Assembly (NCBI GenBank): GCA_030765065.1
Contig: CM060979.1
Span: forward strand, 14,909,001-14,973,000
Reading direction: 5' to 3'
DNA: 64,000 nucleotides
Origin: Deroplatys truncata
Taxonomy: Eukaryota; Arthropoda; Insecta; Mantodea; Mantidae
The translations under genes and the position numbers were made by a program. Under the pieces are notes generated by a model. It saw only the letters and a list, made by a program, of their open reading frames with translations. It was not told where the DNA came from and did not search any database. Positions 1-10,762 of the stretch are shown piece after piece. Position 1 is the stretch's first letter; each line of letters starts with the position of its first letter.

Positions 1-291
1 TCTTCACAATTTCTGTCGTCACCTCATTTGGTCGACCACTGTATGTTCGTCTTGGCAGCTCCTACGGCCTCGCTTAAACTCTGCCATCCAATATTTTACT
101 GTTGTAAACGAAGGAGCAGACTCCCCCAGAGTAGAATCTACCTCAGATTTAATATTAGTTGGACTAAGACCTTTCAAATGAAAGTATTGTATCACATAAC
201 GATGACCAGTTTTATGTGTGATTACAAATTCGCTGAGAGAGTTCACTATTGATGGCTGCCAAACAATTACTAAACATCGTAGCATCGTCAA
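1..291 (-). pseudogene. mariner transposase N-terminal fragment, cut by window edge
   Basis: Read on the minus strand, the sequence encodes the N-terminal DNA-binding region of a mariner transposase. The recognisable stretch is KGLSPTNIKSEVDSTLGES, then APSFTTVKYWMAEFKRGR, the two helix-turn-helix segments typical of the family. The frame shifts near base 40; in the neighbouring frame the conserved SGRPNEVTTEIVK follows, so this is a decayed copy. The catalytic domain would lie left of base 1 and cannot be seen. It belongs to a different mariner lineage from the one at 36 kb, judged by residues around the GRP motif. Confidence 0.75.
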
Positions 292-362
292 ACTTCAAAC
301 TTAAGCTTTACGTCAGGTCGGGTGTTTCGGGGACTGTCCTCGAACAAAAAATAAGATTTCGC

Positions 363-912
363 ACTCCCATGCCACCAAGTTAACCTCTTGGCAAAAGACT
401 TAGTCTGCAACCATCGAGAGAAATAATCTTCTTTGATGTTAATTATAAAATACCGATGGACTGATTTCTAATGTTAGTAATCTTCTGTCTTTATACAATT
501 ATTTAGCATGCCCTGCTAACAAACTAGATTACAACATAAGAACAAAGGTAATAAAGCAAAATTTGCATACATGAGGGTTATTAGAACGTTTTTGCTATCC
601 AGAAACTTCAGTGTATACTCCTGTAGAATTAGAATAAAGGTTATTCAGAGGTTTTGATACTGTTTCATTACATACACCTCTGCAGTATTTGATAAATGAC
701 AATTAAAGAAACAAATATAACACAGGATCGATTGTCGCTTGTTTACTCTATCTTCCGTTTGTTGAAATGTCACATCATGGTCATCGATGTACCTATATAT
801 TCCTTGCAATAAATGTAACCGGCTTTTGTTTTTATACTTTGTGGAGTGCAGCAACTATATTTCTTTTACTCTATGGCATTCTCAACCAAAACTCAAGGCC
901 TTCTTCGTAACT
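363..912 (-). repeat. DR2 dispersed repeat, copy 1, first part
   Basis: This stretch matches, in reverse complement, the sequence at about 27390-27970, including shared runs such as TCAAATACTGCAGATG-like and GCAGGACATGATG-like segments and the GGCCTTGAG block beside the Tc1 insertion. The class of the repeat is unknown and no coding signal is seen. The copy continues beyond the Tc1 element at 2138-2240. Confidence 0.65.
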
Positions 913-913
913 A

Positions 914-2136
914 CACTATGTGATCAAAAGTATCCGGACACCCCCACAGACATACGGTTATCATCTTAGGTGCATGGTGCTGCCACCTACTGCCTGGTAC
1001 TCATTATCAACGACCTCGGTAGTCATTAGACATCGTAAAACAGCAGAACGGGACGCTCAGTGGAACTCACGGACTTCGAACGTGGTCAGGTGATTGGGTG
1101 TCACTTGTGTCAGATGTCTGTACGCGAGATTTCCTAAACATACCTAGGTCCACTGATTCTGATGTGATAGTGAAGTGGAAACGTGAAGGGACATGTACAG
1201 CACAAAAGCGTACAGGCCGACCTCGTCTGTTGACTAACAGAGACCGCCGACATTTAAAGAGGGTCGTAAAGAGTAATAGGCAGATATCTATGCAGACCAT
1301 CATACAGGAATTCCAAGCTGCATCAGGATCCACTCCAAGTACTATGACGGTTAGGCGTGAGGTGAAAAACCTTGGATTCCATGGTCGAGCGGCTGCTCAT
1401 AAATCACACATCACGCAGAAACATGCCAAACGACGCCTCGCTTGGTGTAAGGAGCGTCAACATTACACGATTGAACAGTGGCAAAACGTTGTGTGGAGTG
1501 ACGAATCACGGTACACAATGTGGCGATCCGATGGCAGGGTGTGTATGGCGAATGGCCGGTGAACGTCATCTGCCAGCGTGTGTAGTGCCAGCAGTGAAAT
1601 TCGGAGGTGGTGGTGTTATGGTGTGGTCGTGTTTTTCCTGGAGGGGGCTTGCACCCCTTGTTGCTTGGCGTGGCACGATCACAGACCTACATTAATATTT
1701 TAAGCACCTTTTTACTTCCCACTGTTGAAGAGCAATTCGGGGATGGCGATTGCATCTTTCAACACGATCGGGCACCTGTTCATACTGCACGGGTTGTGGC
1801 GGAGTGGTTACACGACAATAACATCCCTATAATGGACTGGCCTACACAGAGTCCTGACTTGAATCCTATAGAGCACCTATGGGATGTTTTGGTACGCCAG
1901 GCCTCACCAACCTACATCGATACCTCTCTTCAGTTCCGCACTCCGTGAAGAATGGGCTGCCATTCCCCAAGAAACCTTCCAGCACCTGATTGAAAGTATG
2001 CCTGCGAGAGTAAACGCTGTCATCAAGGCTAAGGGTGGGCCAACACCATATTTACTTCCAGCATTACCGATGGAGGGCGCCACAAACTTGTACGTCATTT
2101 TCAGCCAGGTGTCCGAATACTTTTGATCACGTAGTG
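914..2136 (+). mobile_element. Tc1-family transposon, copy 1 (Tc1-1)
   Basis: Terminal inverted repeats are visible at both ends: CACTATGTGATCAAAAGTAT at 914 and its near-perfect inverse ending at 2136. Both ends are flanked by TA (912-913 and 2137-2138), the classic Tc1/mariner target duplication. The length of about 1.22 kb is normal for a small Tc1 element. It is inserted in the DR2 repeat; the other DR2 copy at 27.4 kb shows the empty site. A second copy lies on the minus strand at 52231-53450. Confidence 0.88.
1048..2126 (+). pseudogene. Tc1 transposase (DD34E), broken
   Basis: The product was a Tc1-type transposase, which cuts and pastes the surrounding element using an N-terminal helix-turn-helix region and a C-terminal RNase-H-fold catalytic domain. 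Visible pieces in order: a Tc3-type HTH region (GRPRLLTNRDRRHLKRVV), first catalytic Asp in VVWSDESRY (about 1490), second Asp in IFQHDRAPVHTA (about 1760), and the Glu in LNPIEHLWD (about 1865), with 34 residues between Asp and Glu. The copy is dead. The expected start codon reads ACG at 1048, there are frameshifts near 1120, 1555, 1680 and 1900, and the stop codon kept in the 52-kb copy has become TTA here. Confidence 0.88.
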
Positions 2137-2137
2137 T

Positions 2138-2240
2138 ATGTTGCTTTATAACTCCAGTGTATTCGTATTCAAGTAAAAGGGCTTTGTAGATCTTTTTTAA
2201 TATTTTAGTAATTTATGAAGTGAAATTAGGTGTTTTGCAA
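2138..2240 (-). repeat. DR2 dispersed repeat, copy 1, second part
   Basis: The reverse complement reads TAAATTACTAAAATATTAAA followed by an ACAAAGCCC block and GAATACGAA, matching about 27300-27400. This shows that DR2 continues on the far side of Tc1-1. Confidence 0.6.
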
Positions 2241-2900
2241 ACTATGTTTATTCATCTTTTCAATTGTGAAAGAATTATCAAAATCGGTTGAGTGTTTTTG
2301 AGATTACCCTCACAAAATCTCTCCCTTTATCATTTTAGTATAGATACGTTCATTGTATTAAATTTAGATATTTGAAATGAAATATCGGAAAGCATTATAA
2401 CAAGTTTTTGTAGAATGCTGTACGTCTTAACTTGGCGCGCTCATAGCAACCGTGAACCAGGCTAGTCATCTCGGTGCTCTGCTGTTACTAGGGAAGGGAA
2501 GCTTATCTGTCTCGACCAGCCTGCCCTCCATCGTGAGGGCAAAAGTGACATGTGTCCAACAGATCTTTATGTCTGTCTTCTTATTATCGATTATTGATTA
2601 CAACGTAGAGCAAAATCGACGTGAAAGGATTTTCTACCTTCCAGTTCAGGGGAGTGATCCGTAAAAAATTTGGTAAAAGATTACGATTTAGAATTTCTAA
2701 ATTATTATTAACACTGTTTCTCTAGGAATATCTTCGTATAAATATTGTTTTATTAGAATGAAAATGAGTTAGGTGACGATTTAAATATCCTACAAGGGAG
2801 GGCTTTTGAGCAGTTTTCTATTATTTCTCAACCTTTTCTAAGTTTCCAGAAGTGTTTCTTTGCATTTATGTTATAAGTCTCTAAATTATACATTTTGAGT
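2241..2900. other. unassigned AT-rich stretch
   Basis: No transposon ends, coding homology or tandem structure could be recognised. A 70-codon open frame at 2452-2664 has no family resemblance I can name. Confidence 0.4.
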
Positions 2901-3762
2901 TAAAAATGACACTGTTACCTGCACATGACTTTCTCTACCCTCTATCGTTTATTAATGGGTATAAAAACTATTTTTACGAAAGCTTGTTTTGCTATCTACT
3001 TAATTTTAATCCAAATAAACCTTTACAGAAACAGCTACATTGCACATTTCGTTATAGATACAAAGAGAACAGCGATAGTCAAATGTTTAACAACTGGACG
3101 CTATATGCTGACCTTAAAATTCCATACTGTTTCCATGACATTGCGAGAAACAACTGAAAATCGATGGGACTTTAGGAAATGACAAAATTATTGAACAATT
3201 CGAATTAACAATAAGGAATATCTCGGAAATGGCTTATGCTAAAAAAAGGTTATTTGAAATAAATTCCGTGTTTCAAAAATCTACATTTTTTGTACAGCAC
3301 GTTTTCGTCTATCGTTTAAGTTTAGTGGTCATTAAAGATCATACCAAATTCCTCCAAAAAGAAGAGGGCTTCACAGGCTGTTGCCAGAAAATTCAATATT
3401 TGAATTTTATTTGTCTTTTAAATATGTTTAATATATGGTATTTTAAACAAAATCAAAAACTTCGAAAAACGATTTATGTAAAGGATAATCTGGGGTGAGG
3501 GGATTTTCTTGAAAACCTTCGTGTCGCATCTCTGGAAGATACTGAACCTAAATACCAAGTTTGGTGTTTATCTGACTGTTCGTTTCTGAGTTATGCTGTT
3601 CACAGACACACACACGGACATGTTTCCAAAAATGCTTTTTTTTTTTGGATTCAGAGGGTCTCAAAACATATATTTCCAGTGAAATCTCGGTATTGAATTT
3701 TTGGATGGAATACAATACTTCCCCTACTTACTATACATAGTAGAGAAAGTAAAAATATATGT
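2901..3762 (+). repeat. DR1 copy, older subfamily
   Basis: The copy has the subterminal ACTTTCTCTACC motif at its left and the standard right end: GTGGAATACAATACTTCCCC-like sequence, the TACTATACATAGTA hairpin and GAGAAAGTAAAAA. The left third (TATATGCTGACC..., TTTCCATGACATTGC...) differs from the copies at 38-42 kb and defines a second subfamily. Confidence 0.75.
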
Positions 3763-4631
3763 TATTAAAGAAATATGGAGATATAAAGTGATGAAAGCTA
3801 AAATTTGGTAGGATATCATCATTGTTTACCCTTGACAAAATTACATTCAACGTGAGTAAAGAATGAACAATGCCCCACACTCTGTTTTGCGCTATTCCAT
3901 CATATTGCATTAGCCTAGCGGCTTTTTGTTTCTTCCATCCCTTTTTGCTTTCTTTTTTTATGGGTCTTTAATGGTCCTCTAATTCGTTCCTTTTATCCTA
4001 TACTGCCAGTAACCTTAGCTGTTTCTTTTACTGCCCTACCAACACTCATTTTACTTGAAAAATAATCTAACACACTAATTATATTAATTTTCGTTTCTTC
4101 TTAGTTTAACAGCATTTCGTCTGTTCCTAACTTCTCCCTCCATAACCATAAATACTTACGTAAAATGTTAAATAAGTAACCTACGTAACACTTCACAGAA
4201 TATAAACGTAGACACTTCCTTACAACTGGTGTTAACTAATCTGCCTTTTGCCTCGCGCCTAGCGCCTGTTATCTGAGTAGATGGATGACTTTAGTTTGTC
4301 ATACCAATGAATGCAAGAAGTTACAGGCTTTCGGCTGCTTTTAAAAACTGTCTCCAACCCGTCTGAACATTTTCTCTGTTGGTGCCCGTTGTAAACCGAA
4401 TAGCCCCCCCCCCAAAAAAAAAGTTTCTCATTGGCTGACTTTCCTGGTGCATAGGTACATACGTATTGAACTTTCCGAAAATAATACATTTTAAAAAATT
4501 ATAACGCTCATATTTTTAAAGATAGAGAATTTAAACTGGACATGTATCAGCACTCTAGTTTGCTCTAGCTAAGGAAAAAAATATTGTTGCGTTTTACCCT
4601 TTAGTTTATTAGTTAGTGCGTTATAAACATA
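3763..4631. other. unassigned AT-rich stretch
   Basis: No gene or mobile element was recognised. It contains a C9/A9 homopolymer junction near 4404-4425. A 76-codon minus-strand frame over it looks random. Confidence 0.4.
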
Positions 4632-5885
4632 TGAGCGTCATTCAAATGAAACCCGGTCACAAGTGTAAAGTAACGGTACCGATTTTATTAACTCAAAAAT
4701 AGTCGCCAAAATATATCAGCTGGTCGATTCCTTTTCTTTTAGAAGCTAGTAGGCTGTTGTCGGATCCAGGCCTGGACCCATTCACACACTTCATCGTCCG
4801 TTGTGAATCGATGACCGCGAATAGCTTGTTTTAGAGGTCCATAAACATGAAAGTCACACGGTGAAAGGTCCGGACTGCACGGTGGATGCTCCAGCGTTTC
4901 CCGTCGAAACTGCTGCAATGTCGTCTTCACCGCATTGGCAGTGTGTGTGCGGGCATTATCATGCAGGAAAATAACGCCATTGGACAACATGCCTGGACGT
5001 TCCTACTTGATGGCTCGTCTAAGGTTCTGTAAAGTGGCTTGATAACGCTGGGCATTGATGGTGGTTCCCCGTTCCAGGAACTTGATAAGCAGTGGGCTCT
5101 TGTGGTCAAAAAAGGACATCATGACCTTACCAGGACTGTTGTGCACGGCCTTTGATTTCTTTGGAGGTGGTGAAGTCGCATGTTTCCGCTCTGACGCTTG
5201 CTTTCCGGCTCAAAATGGTGACAGCTTGTTTCGTCACCAGTGACAATATGCGACAGAAAGCCGTATTCCTCCTTATGATAACGTTGCAGGTGACTCAAAG
5301 ACAGCGCCATTCGCGTATTGCGCTGTTCGGCGGTCAGTTAGTGGGGAACCCACTGCGCACAAACTTTTCGAACTTCAAGTGTTGATGCATTATGGTGTGA
5401 ATGGTGCCCACGCTAATAACCAATAGCCGATGGATCTCGTCTGCGGTTGCCCAAGACCAAAGCATTCACTTCCGCCATTATTTCAGATGTGATGACACGA
5501 TGAGCCTGTCCAGGACGAGCATCGTCTTCCAGTAACTCGCGCCTCTCAAGGAATCTTTTGCGCCATTTCACCACAGACAGACTGTAATCGTACACAGCTT
5601 TCATCCGTCGATATATTTCACGGCCTCCAACTCCCTCCGCCGCTAAAAATCGAATCACTCCTCGTTGTTCCTGCTTACTCGCCTTCATGTTCAGTAGTGG
5701 ACGATAACTTGTGTGACCACCTTCTCTTCGGCGTGAAACCACACTGTCGCTATGCAACGTCAAACGTTGCGCACGCTGCAGCCGCTCTACCAATAGATGC
5801 TGCCACCATATACGCAGTTATGTGGTACCGTCTTACGTGTAATGCAAAGTTCGACGCACTCACCAGGTTTCATTAGAATGCCCCT
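4632..5885 (-). mobile_element. mariner element, lineage 2
   Basis: The ends carry inverted repeats built around CATTCAAATGAAACC (left, about 4638) and CATTCTAATGAAACC (right, inverse), each next to TA. The length of about 1.25 kb is typical of mariner. It differs in ends and protein from the 36-kb mariner family. Confidence 0.8.
4739..5688 (-). pseudogene. mariner transposase (DD34D), frameshifted
   Basis: Minus-strand pieces spell a complete but broken mariner transposase. It begins MKASKQEQRGVIRFL at 5688 and continues with a WRKRFLERRELLEDDARPG DNA-binding region, then IVTGDETSCHHFEPESKRQS (first Asp; the usual Trp after GDET is Ser here), then LHDNARTHTANAV (second Asp) and SPDLSPCDFH (third Asp). 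The second and third Asp are separated by 34 residues, the mariner DD34D signature. At least three frame changes (about 5410, 5120-5200 and 5000) separate the pieces. The family acts in the nucleus on its own inverted repeats; this copy cannot encode a whole enzyme. Confidence 0.85.
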
Positions 5886-6414
5886 TATGGAAACAGGAAA
5901 CATCGGACTTTTACTGAAAAACTCTTTGTTTAGAAATTTGTGCCCACAGATAAATATAAGACTCTAAAACTGATATAATGTGATAGAGAAACATATTCTG
6001 CATAGGATAACATATTCAAAGCTGAAATTTATTACAATTGAATCATTACAGCACGTTATTGACAACTTGGTGTCAGCGCGAGAGTAGAAAAGGGCGAAGC
6101 TAATGGCAACATGTATGAGTTAAACAGAGACAGAGATATCCCATTTACCTCCCTAGTGTCTTTTAAGGTTGAGATAAACTTTAGGTACGCGGTAGAGAAA
6201 GCAAAAAAGCATCACCTACCATCGCAATTTGTTTTGCTATGAGCCAACATGGCGACGGAAATTCTGATGTGAGATTCCACAGTAATCACGTGATGAGAGT
6301 CGCTCTCTGATTGACCAGTTTCTTATACAGGGTGATTCAGAACTGATGCCCTTTTCAACTGCTTACAAATACTTTATTAATACGGGTCTTCATGATTTAC
6401 AAATGCAATCGCTT

Positions 6415-8262
6415 CTTAAAGATCACATCACAGAGATGCGTACCACCTTTATCAGCATTCATGTAGACGAGTTATGACGCAAGGTTTTCTCCAGTACAGC
6501 AACAGGAATATCGGCGACTTCTCTACGGATGTTGGCCTGGGGGTTTGCAGGGCGATTTTAGAAAACTCTAGACTTAAGATATCCCCGGAGAAAGAAATCG
6601 GGAGCCGTCAGATCTGGAGAACGTGCCGGCCAAGCCATATCACCAAATAGGGGATGAGACGTCCAGGAAACCGTTCACGCAGTTCGTCCATTGACAGACG
6701 GGCGGTGTGTGCAGTTGATATCACGTGATTGGACGGGGATGCTGTTGTTGTAGCGCAGGGACAACAAAATTCCAAATCATGGACACATAACGCGACTGTA
6801 GCGCTTGTTCGTGCAATTGCTGTGGGTTCTCAGTGCCCCCAAAACGGCAATTTTCCTTGTTAACTGTCCCTTGTCAGTCATCATCAAGCTGTTAACAATT
6901 CCTGGATCAGCCGCCCACATTTCCAAAAACGTGTCGAAAACCGAACACATGCGACCTTGTCGGTGGGTCTTAAGCGTAGCACCACCTGTATCTTGTAGGG
7001 TCGTACATGCAAATTGTAGCGGGAATAAACACGGATTTAGGTCGTTTGGCGCAGTGGCGGGTTTCTGATTCAAAAAGGATTTGCTTTGCCGGCTGCTCAG
7101 ATAGAGGATTAATTGTTGGTTATGAGATCTTCTCTCAGGGAGTGTGGATAGGACGTTAATGACACTCGCATTTCTCCTTCACTGGCCCGTTTATTGTGAT
7201 GATCCACACTGCGTTTCTCTTACCGAATCCCCGTCACACAAGACTTGATCCCGTGTATCATTCCTAGCTCTCATTTACGTGCTTCCCCCTTTCTATTTCC
7301 CTTCTTACGACGAAAAGTATAAAGTTATTATTTTTGTCACTCTGAATCTATTCATTTCTACACGCCTTTTCGCACACTAGCCTGACACTAACGTTCACAC
7401 ATATTCCGCCTCGATGATCGGCATGAAGTCTGATCCACTGTTCGACACGAAATGATGCATGTTACCCCCGTCTCAAATTCCTCTGCCTCCTAGATAATTT
7501 TTCTATTCTCCGCCTATTTTCTAGCTTCATTCCTCCTTTTTACTATTCACGTGACTTTTCTAACTTCTCGTTGGTCACTTTTCTAAGTTTTACGCCGCTT
7601 TCCATTTGAAAGTTGGCCTTCACCGCTTCTAACATCATCGTCTTATTTACGCTTGATTTTCTTTTCTGTGCGGATGACTGCGTCTGACTTCCCGTCTGTT
7701 GTATTCGTTTCCTGTGGGTTTCATAAATTCTATGTAGCGTAAGTGCTCGCTAATGGCTTCGCCTGTTTGCTTGTGAAACATTTCCCATTATTGCAGTTTA
7801 CGTTAGCCTCTGTTCGCTCTGAAATACGCGGTTTCACACATTTGATTTTCATGTTTTATTTTATTTAAATTCGTTTTACTTATTAGTGTCTGTTCTTTAC
7901 TTTATCTCCGTCGTTATGATTTTATTCCCCCCTTTCCTAATCCTTCATATTATCTTTATTTTTATTGCTTCAAAATCTAAGTGTAAATTGCGCTATACAC
8001 TGCCGTAGCTCATGTTTAGTGCCTGCTATCTGCGGAGGAGCGATCGTCGTGGACTTGTCGATGTTTTCCAGTTTGCTCGCATTTCGGGGTCGTCTAGGAG
8101 GCTTGCTATTACGCACTGACCCATCTTCGTGCCACTTAGCTATCCATCGCCGTAAGTATGGCTATCCAGGACGTTTCTGTGATGGTTTAATCTGCTGAAA
8201 GCTCTTTGGGTCGCTACTATTGACTTAGTTTCAATGTAAAGCTCTACCATAGGAACACGTCT
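6415..8262 (-). pseudogene. Tc1/mariner-type transposase, split and frameshifted
   Basis: Minus-strand similarity to a transposase family abundant in insects is seen in two blocks. The N-terminal block (8262-7960) reads VELYIETKSIVATQRAFSRL, then RRWIAKWHEDGSVRNSKPP, a helix-turn-helix region. The C-terminal block (7080-6415) reads RPYKIQVVLRLRPTDK, DPGIVNSLMMTDKGQ (position of the first catalytic Asp), ENCRFGGTENPQQLHEQALQ, LRERFPGRLI and a decayed WPARSPDL-FFL-GYLKSRVF tail. About 850 bases of unrelated sequence (7100-7960) separate the blocks where the family has almost none. Many stops and shifts are present. Confidence 0.65.
7100..7960. other. unassigned insert inside the transposase remnant
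   Basis: This pyrimidine-rich stretch interrupts the minus-strand transposase at 6415-8262. No coding homology, inverted ends or direct repeats could be identified by eye. Confidence 0.35.
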
Positions 8263-8419
8263 TGAACGCTCCACTTCTCTATCGTAACTGGATCTTCCAC
8301 TTCCTTGCAAACTGCTAGCGCACAGGCATCCGCAGTCAGAATAGTCAACTGATTCTGGGAGGAACAAGTTCATAATCCGCATATGATACTTCCAGGATGC
8401 AAGCAAATTGTTCATCATC

Positions 8420-9046
8420 TTCAGCGCATGCTGGATAGCAGCGATGAGATCTCAGCGTTCGAGTGTACAAGGAACCAATATCGCCTGTTAACTTTATTTC
8501 CTTTTAGTCCTAGGATTGAAGGGAAACATAATCGAAGATGGAAGATTATCTGGCAGAATATCTTCTGCAAATATGTTCCAACTGATTGGCAAGAGACAAC
8601 CTATGAAGTCTTAAACGAGACCATACCGACGGCAGAAAAGCTCTGGCAACATGGAAGAGCACAATCTAATCAGTGTGCAGTCTGCTCCGGACTTGATACC
8701 TTGGAGCCTTCTGTCGGCAGGTTGCTGACATCTGGAGGGTGCTCAGGAACCACATATCCAAGTGGTGCCAACTGGGTCCCCGCCATGCCTTGCGGAACTG
8801 CAACGCCTGGAATTTCGCTTCCAGAATAAGGCCCTCCAACGCTGTGTGATTTGGTTGGTAACGGGAACGTTACACTGGATCTTTAAACGGAATGTCGACA
8901 AGGTAGCAAAGAGGATGGAATGGTTTGGCTTCTTGAGACCGAAACGGTGGAAGCTGATAAAGTCCGGATTTATCCGCTCAATGCAACCCTTTATCTCATA
9001 TTTTGAGGTCCTCATTAATGCTGTTGTACCGAAATCCCAATATTAA
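8420..9046 (+). pseudogene. LINE ORF2 3' end (post-RT region), decayed
   Basis: Three overlapping frames together resemble the C-terminal end of a Jockey-like non-LTR retrotransposon protein. The first part, WKIIWQNIFCKYVP then LNETIPTAEKLWQHGRAQ, leads into a Cys cluster (NQCAVCSGLDTLEP) that matches the usual zinc-knuckle position. After a frameshift near 8710, IWRVLRNHISKWCQ and RFQNKALQRCVIWLV ... FLRPKRWKLI follow. In intact elements this region lies after the reverse transcriptase. Neither the reverse transcriptase nor a 5' part is present. Confidence 0.55.
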
Positions 9047-9084
9047 AAGGAAGTGGCCTATGAGGATGGCCTACACGAACGCTT

Positions 9085-9245
9085 CGACAAAATCAAAATA
9101 AAAAAACGGAAAAAAATGTTCAGCATCTCCACAAAAATTTTCGAAAAAATTACCCACTCCAAACTAGCCTTTGCATGGGAAAATGTTGGTTACTTTTTAT
9201 TTTCAGAAAAACTACTATAACGATTTTGTTTAAAATGTTATAATA
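9085..9245 (-). repeat. DR1 fragment
   Basis: Internal DR1 sequence is recognisable in the minus sense: the CTTTGCATGGGAAAATGTT block, then TCAGAAAAACT-CTATAACGATTTTG and AAAATGTTATAAT. The copy is diverged and lacks both ends. Confidence 0.5.
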
Positions 9246-9469
9246 AAAAAAGCCAAAGCAGCTCTTCCTAAAAAAATGTGCCAAAATTGCGACACTAAAA
9301 AAACTGAAAAGGGGCGTTTTTTCTAAATCATCCTGTGCTTGACGTAGACATAAACATGAAATCTTGGAGCTTGAAAACTTGTATGATTAGGTTATACGTT
9401 TACGTCCATGTTTATATCAATGTCGGCCATTGGGAACGCGTGCATTACGACAGCGCAGACGTGTAAACG

Positions 9470-9960
9470 GAAAACATGGCAAGTATTGAAACTTTGTGTG
9501 GTTATTATAAGTAATAAGGGTATGACCTCAACAGAAGTTCATGTCGATATAACAAAAACTGTTTGGGACTTCTGTACTTCAACCATTTGCAAGTGGATCA
9601 AGGAGATATGGAATATGGCCCCATGACAACAGAAATCATCAATGAATTACACGAATGAATCAGAATCAGGGTGTCCGGATTGGCTGAAGCTCTGGGAATT
9701 TCAGGGAAACGTGTTTTACATTTTGAGAGAAGAGTTGGACACGAAAGAAATTATTTGCAAGATGGATGCTGCAACTGCTAACTCCTGGTCAAAAGCGAAT
9801 CAGAGTGCAAATCTTTGAGCAAAGTTTGGCTCGTTTTTAGAGAGATCCTACCGACTTTGTCCATCCATTTATAACGAATGATGAAACACGGGTTCACTTC
9901 TAACAAAACGGCCGTTATGGTATAAGACTCTGACATCAAGACCCAACCTTTATCGTCCCT
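9470..9960 (+). pseudogene. mariner transposase fragment, lineage 3
   Basis: Frames read VSGLAEALGISGKRVLH, then ARWMLQLLTPGQKRIRV, QIFEQSLARF, RDPTDFVHPFITNDETRVH. This corresponds to the second helix-turn-helix, the WVPRLLT-like linker and the first catalytic Asp (in NDET) of an irritans-like mariner. Stops and shifts are frequent and the rest of the catalytic domain is missing; LINE sequence begins at about 10018. Confidence 0.65.
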
Positions 9961-10017
9961 TTAAGGGAACTCTCATTGAACATCATCAATGGAATGGAGG
10001 GCCTAATTTTGGAAAAG

Positions 10018-10750
10018 GGTCACTCATTTGGAACACAGATGGCTCAAAAATGCATAGGAAAACTGGTATGGGAATACATCGTCTCAATTTTCACCTTCAA
10101 AAGCCCTTGACTCCACCATATTTCAAGCAGAAATTCATGCAATAAAAATGTGTGCCATGCAGCTGTCAGTAAAGACCAGAATTTATATTTTATCAGACAG
10201 TCAGACAGCATTACGGGCTCTCAATGCATACACTGTTGAGTCAAAGCTTGTCTGGAACTGCCTACAAACATTAAACCAGCTGGTGAATACGAACACAGTT
10301 ACTTTAATGTGGGTGCCAGGACATGAAGGTATTGGGAGACAATGAAACTGCTAATTACCTAGACAAGCAGGGAGCCACTACTCCATAGAACTCTTAGCTA
10401 AAAGATGTAACGAGATTATAACATTTAGCAAACAGGTAATGAGGATACTGAATGGCCTTCTTACTGGACAATATCTTCTCAGGGGTCATCTCTGTAAACT
10501 GGGCAAGACGAATGTGAATAAATGTTGCTTCAGTCAAGAAGCAAGGAAATGACGAAGCATATACTTTAGGATTGCTGAGGCTTTTGAAGGTGCCTTCCCT
10601 AGCCCGGGACAGATTGCCTCACTACAACTCAGAAACACTTCAAGCTTTAAAAAGCACTGATTTAAGCTGCGAAGTATAGATTAGGGTTTTTCACAATAGC
10701 TCTATTAAAAAACGTCGCAGGGAGGAAAAGCTAACAGGGCTTAAACGTCC
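10018..10750 (+). pseudogene. LINE RNase H domain and C-terminal tail, decayed
   Basis: The fragment contains a Jockey/R1-type RNase H domain: NTDGSKMHRKTGMG (first Asp), STIFQAEIHAIKMC (Glu), IYILSDSQTALRAL (Asp), VTLMWVPGHEGIG and ETANYLDKQGA. A tail with VMRILNGLLTGQYLLRGHL follows, the region that in intact elements precedes a zinc-binding motif. RNase H removes the RNA template during retrotransposition. The frame shifts around 10330 and in-frame stops follow. The remnant ends at the TA that flanks the next transposon (10761). Confidence 0.72.
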
Positions 10751-10762
10751 CAGCATATAATA

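Larger units (their letters stand above)
6326..9345 (-). mobile_element. composite Tc1/mariner-superfamily element with inserted debris
   Basis: Left end ACAGGGTGATTCAGAAC... (6327) and, in reverse complement, right end ACAGGATGATTTAGAAA... (about 9344) align over roughly 34 bases, including CCCTTTTCA. Between them lie a minus-strand transposase in two blocks (6415-7080 and 7960-8262), a LINE fragment and a DR1 fragment. The span of about 3 kb is too long for one such element, so it must hold insertions, or the pairing of ends is accidental. The boundaries are tentative. Confidence 0.45.

Noticed and set aside
7965-8198. Plus-strand frame over 7965-8198
   Set aside because: The minus strand there encodes a recognisable helix-turn-helix of a transposase, so the plus frame is a shadow.
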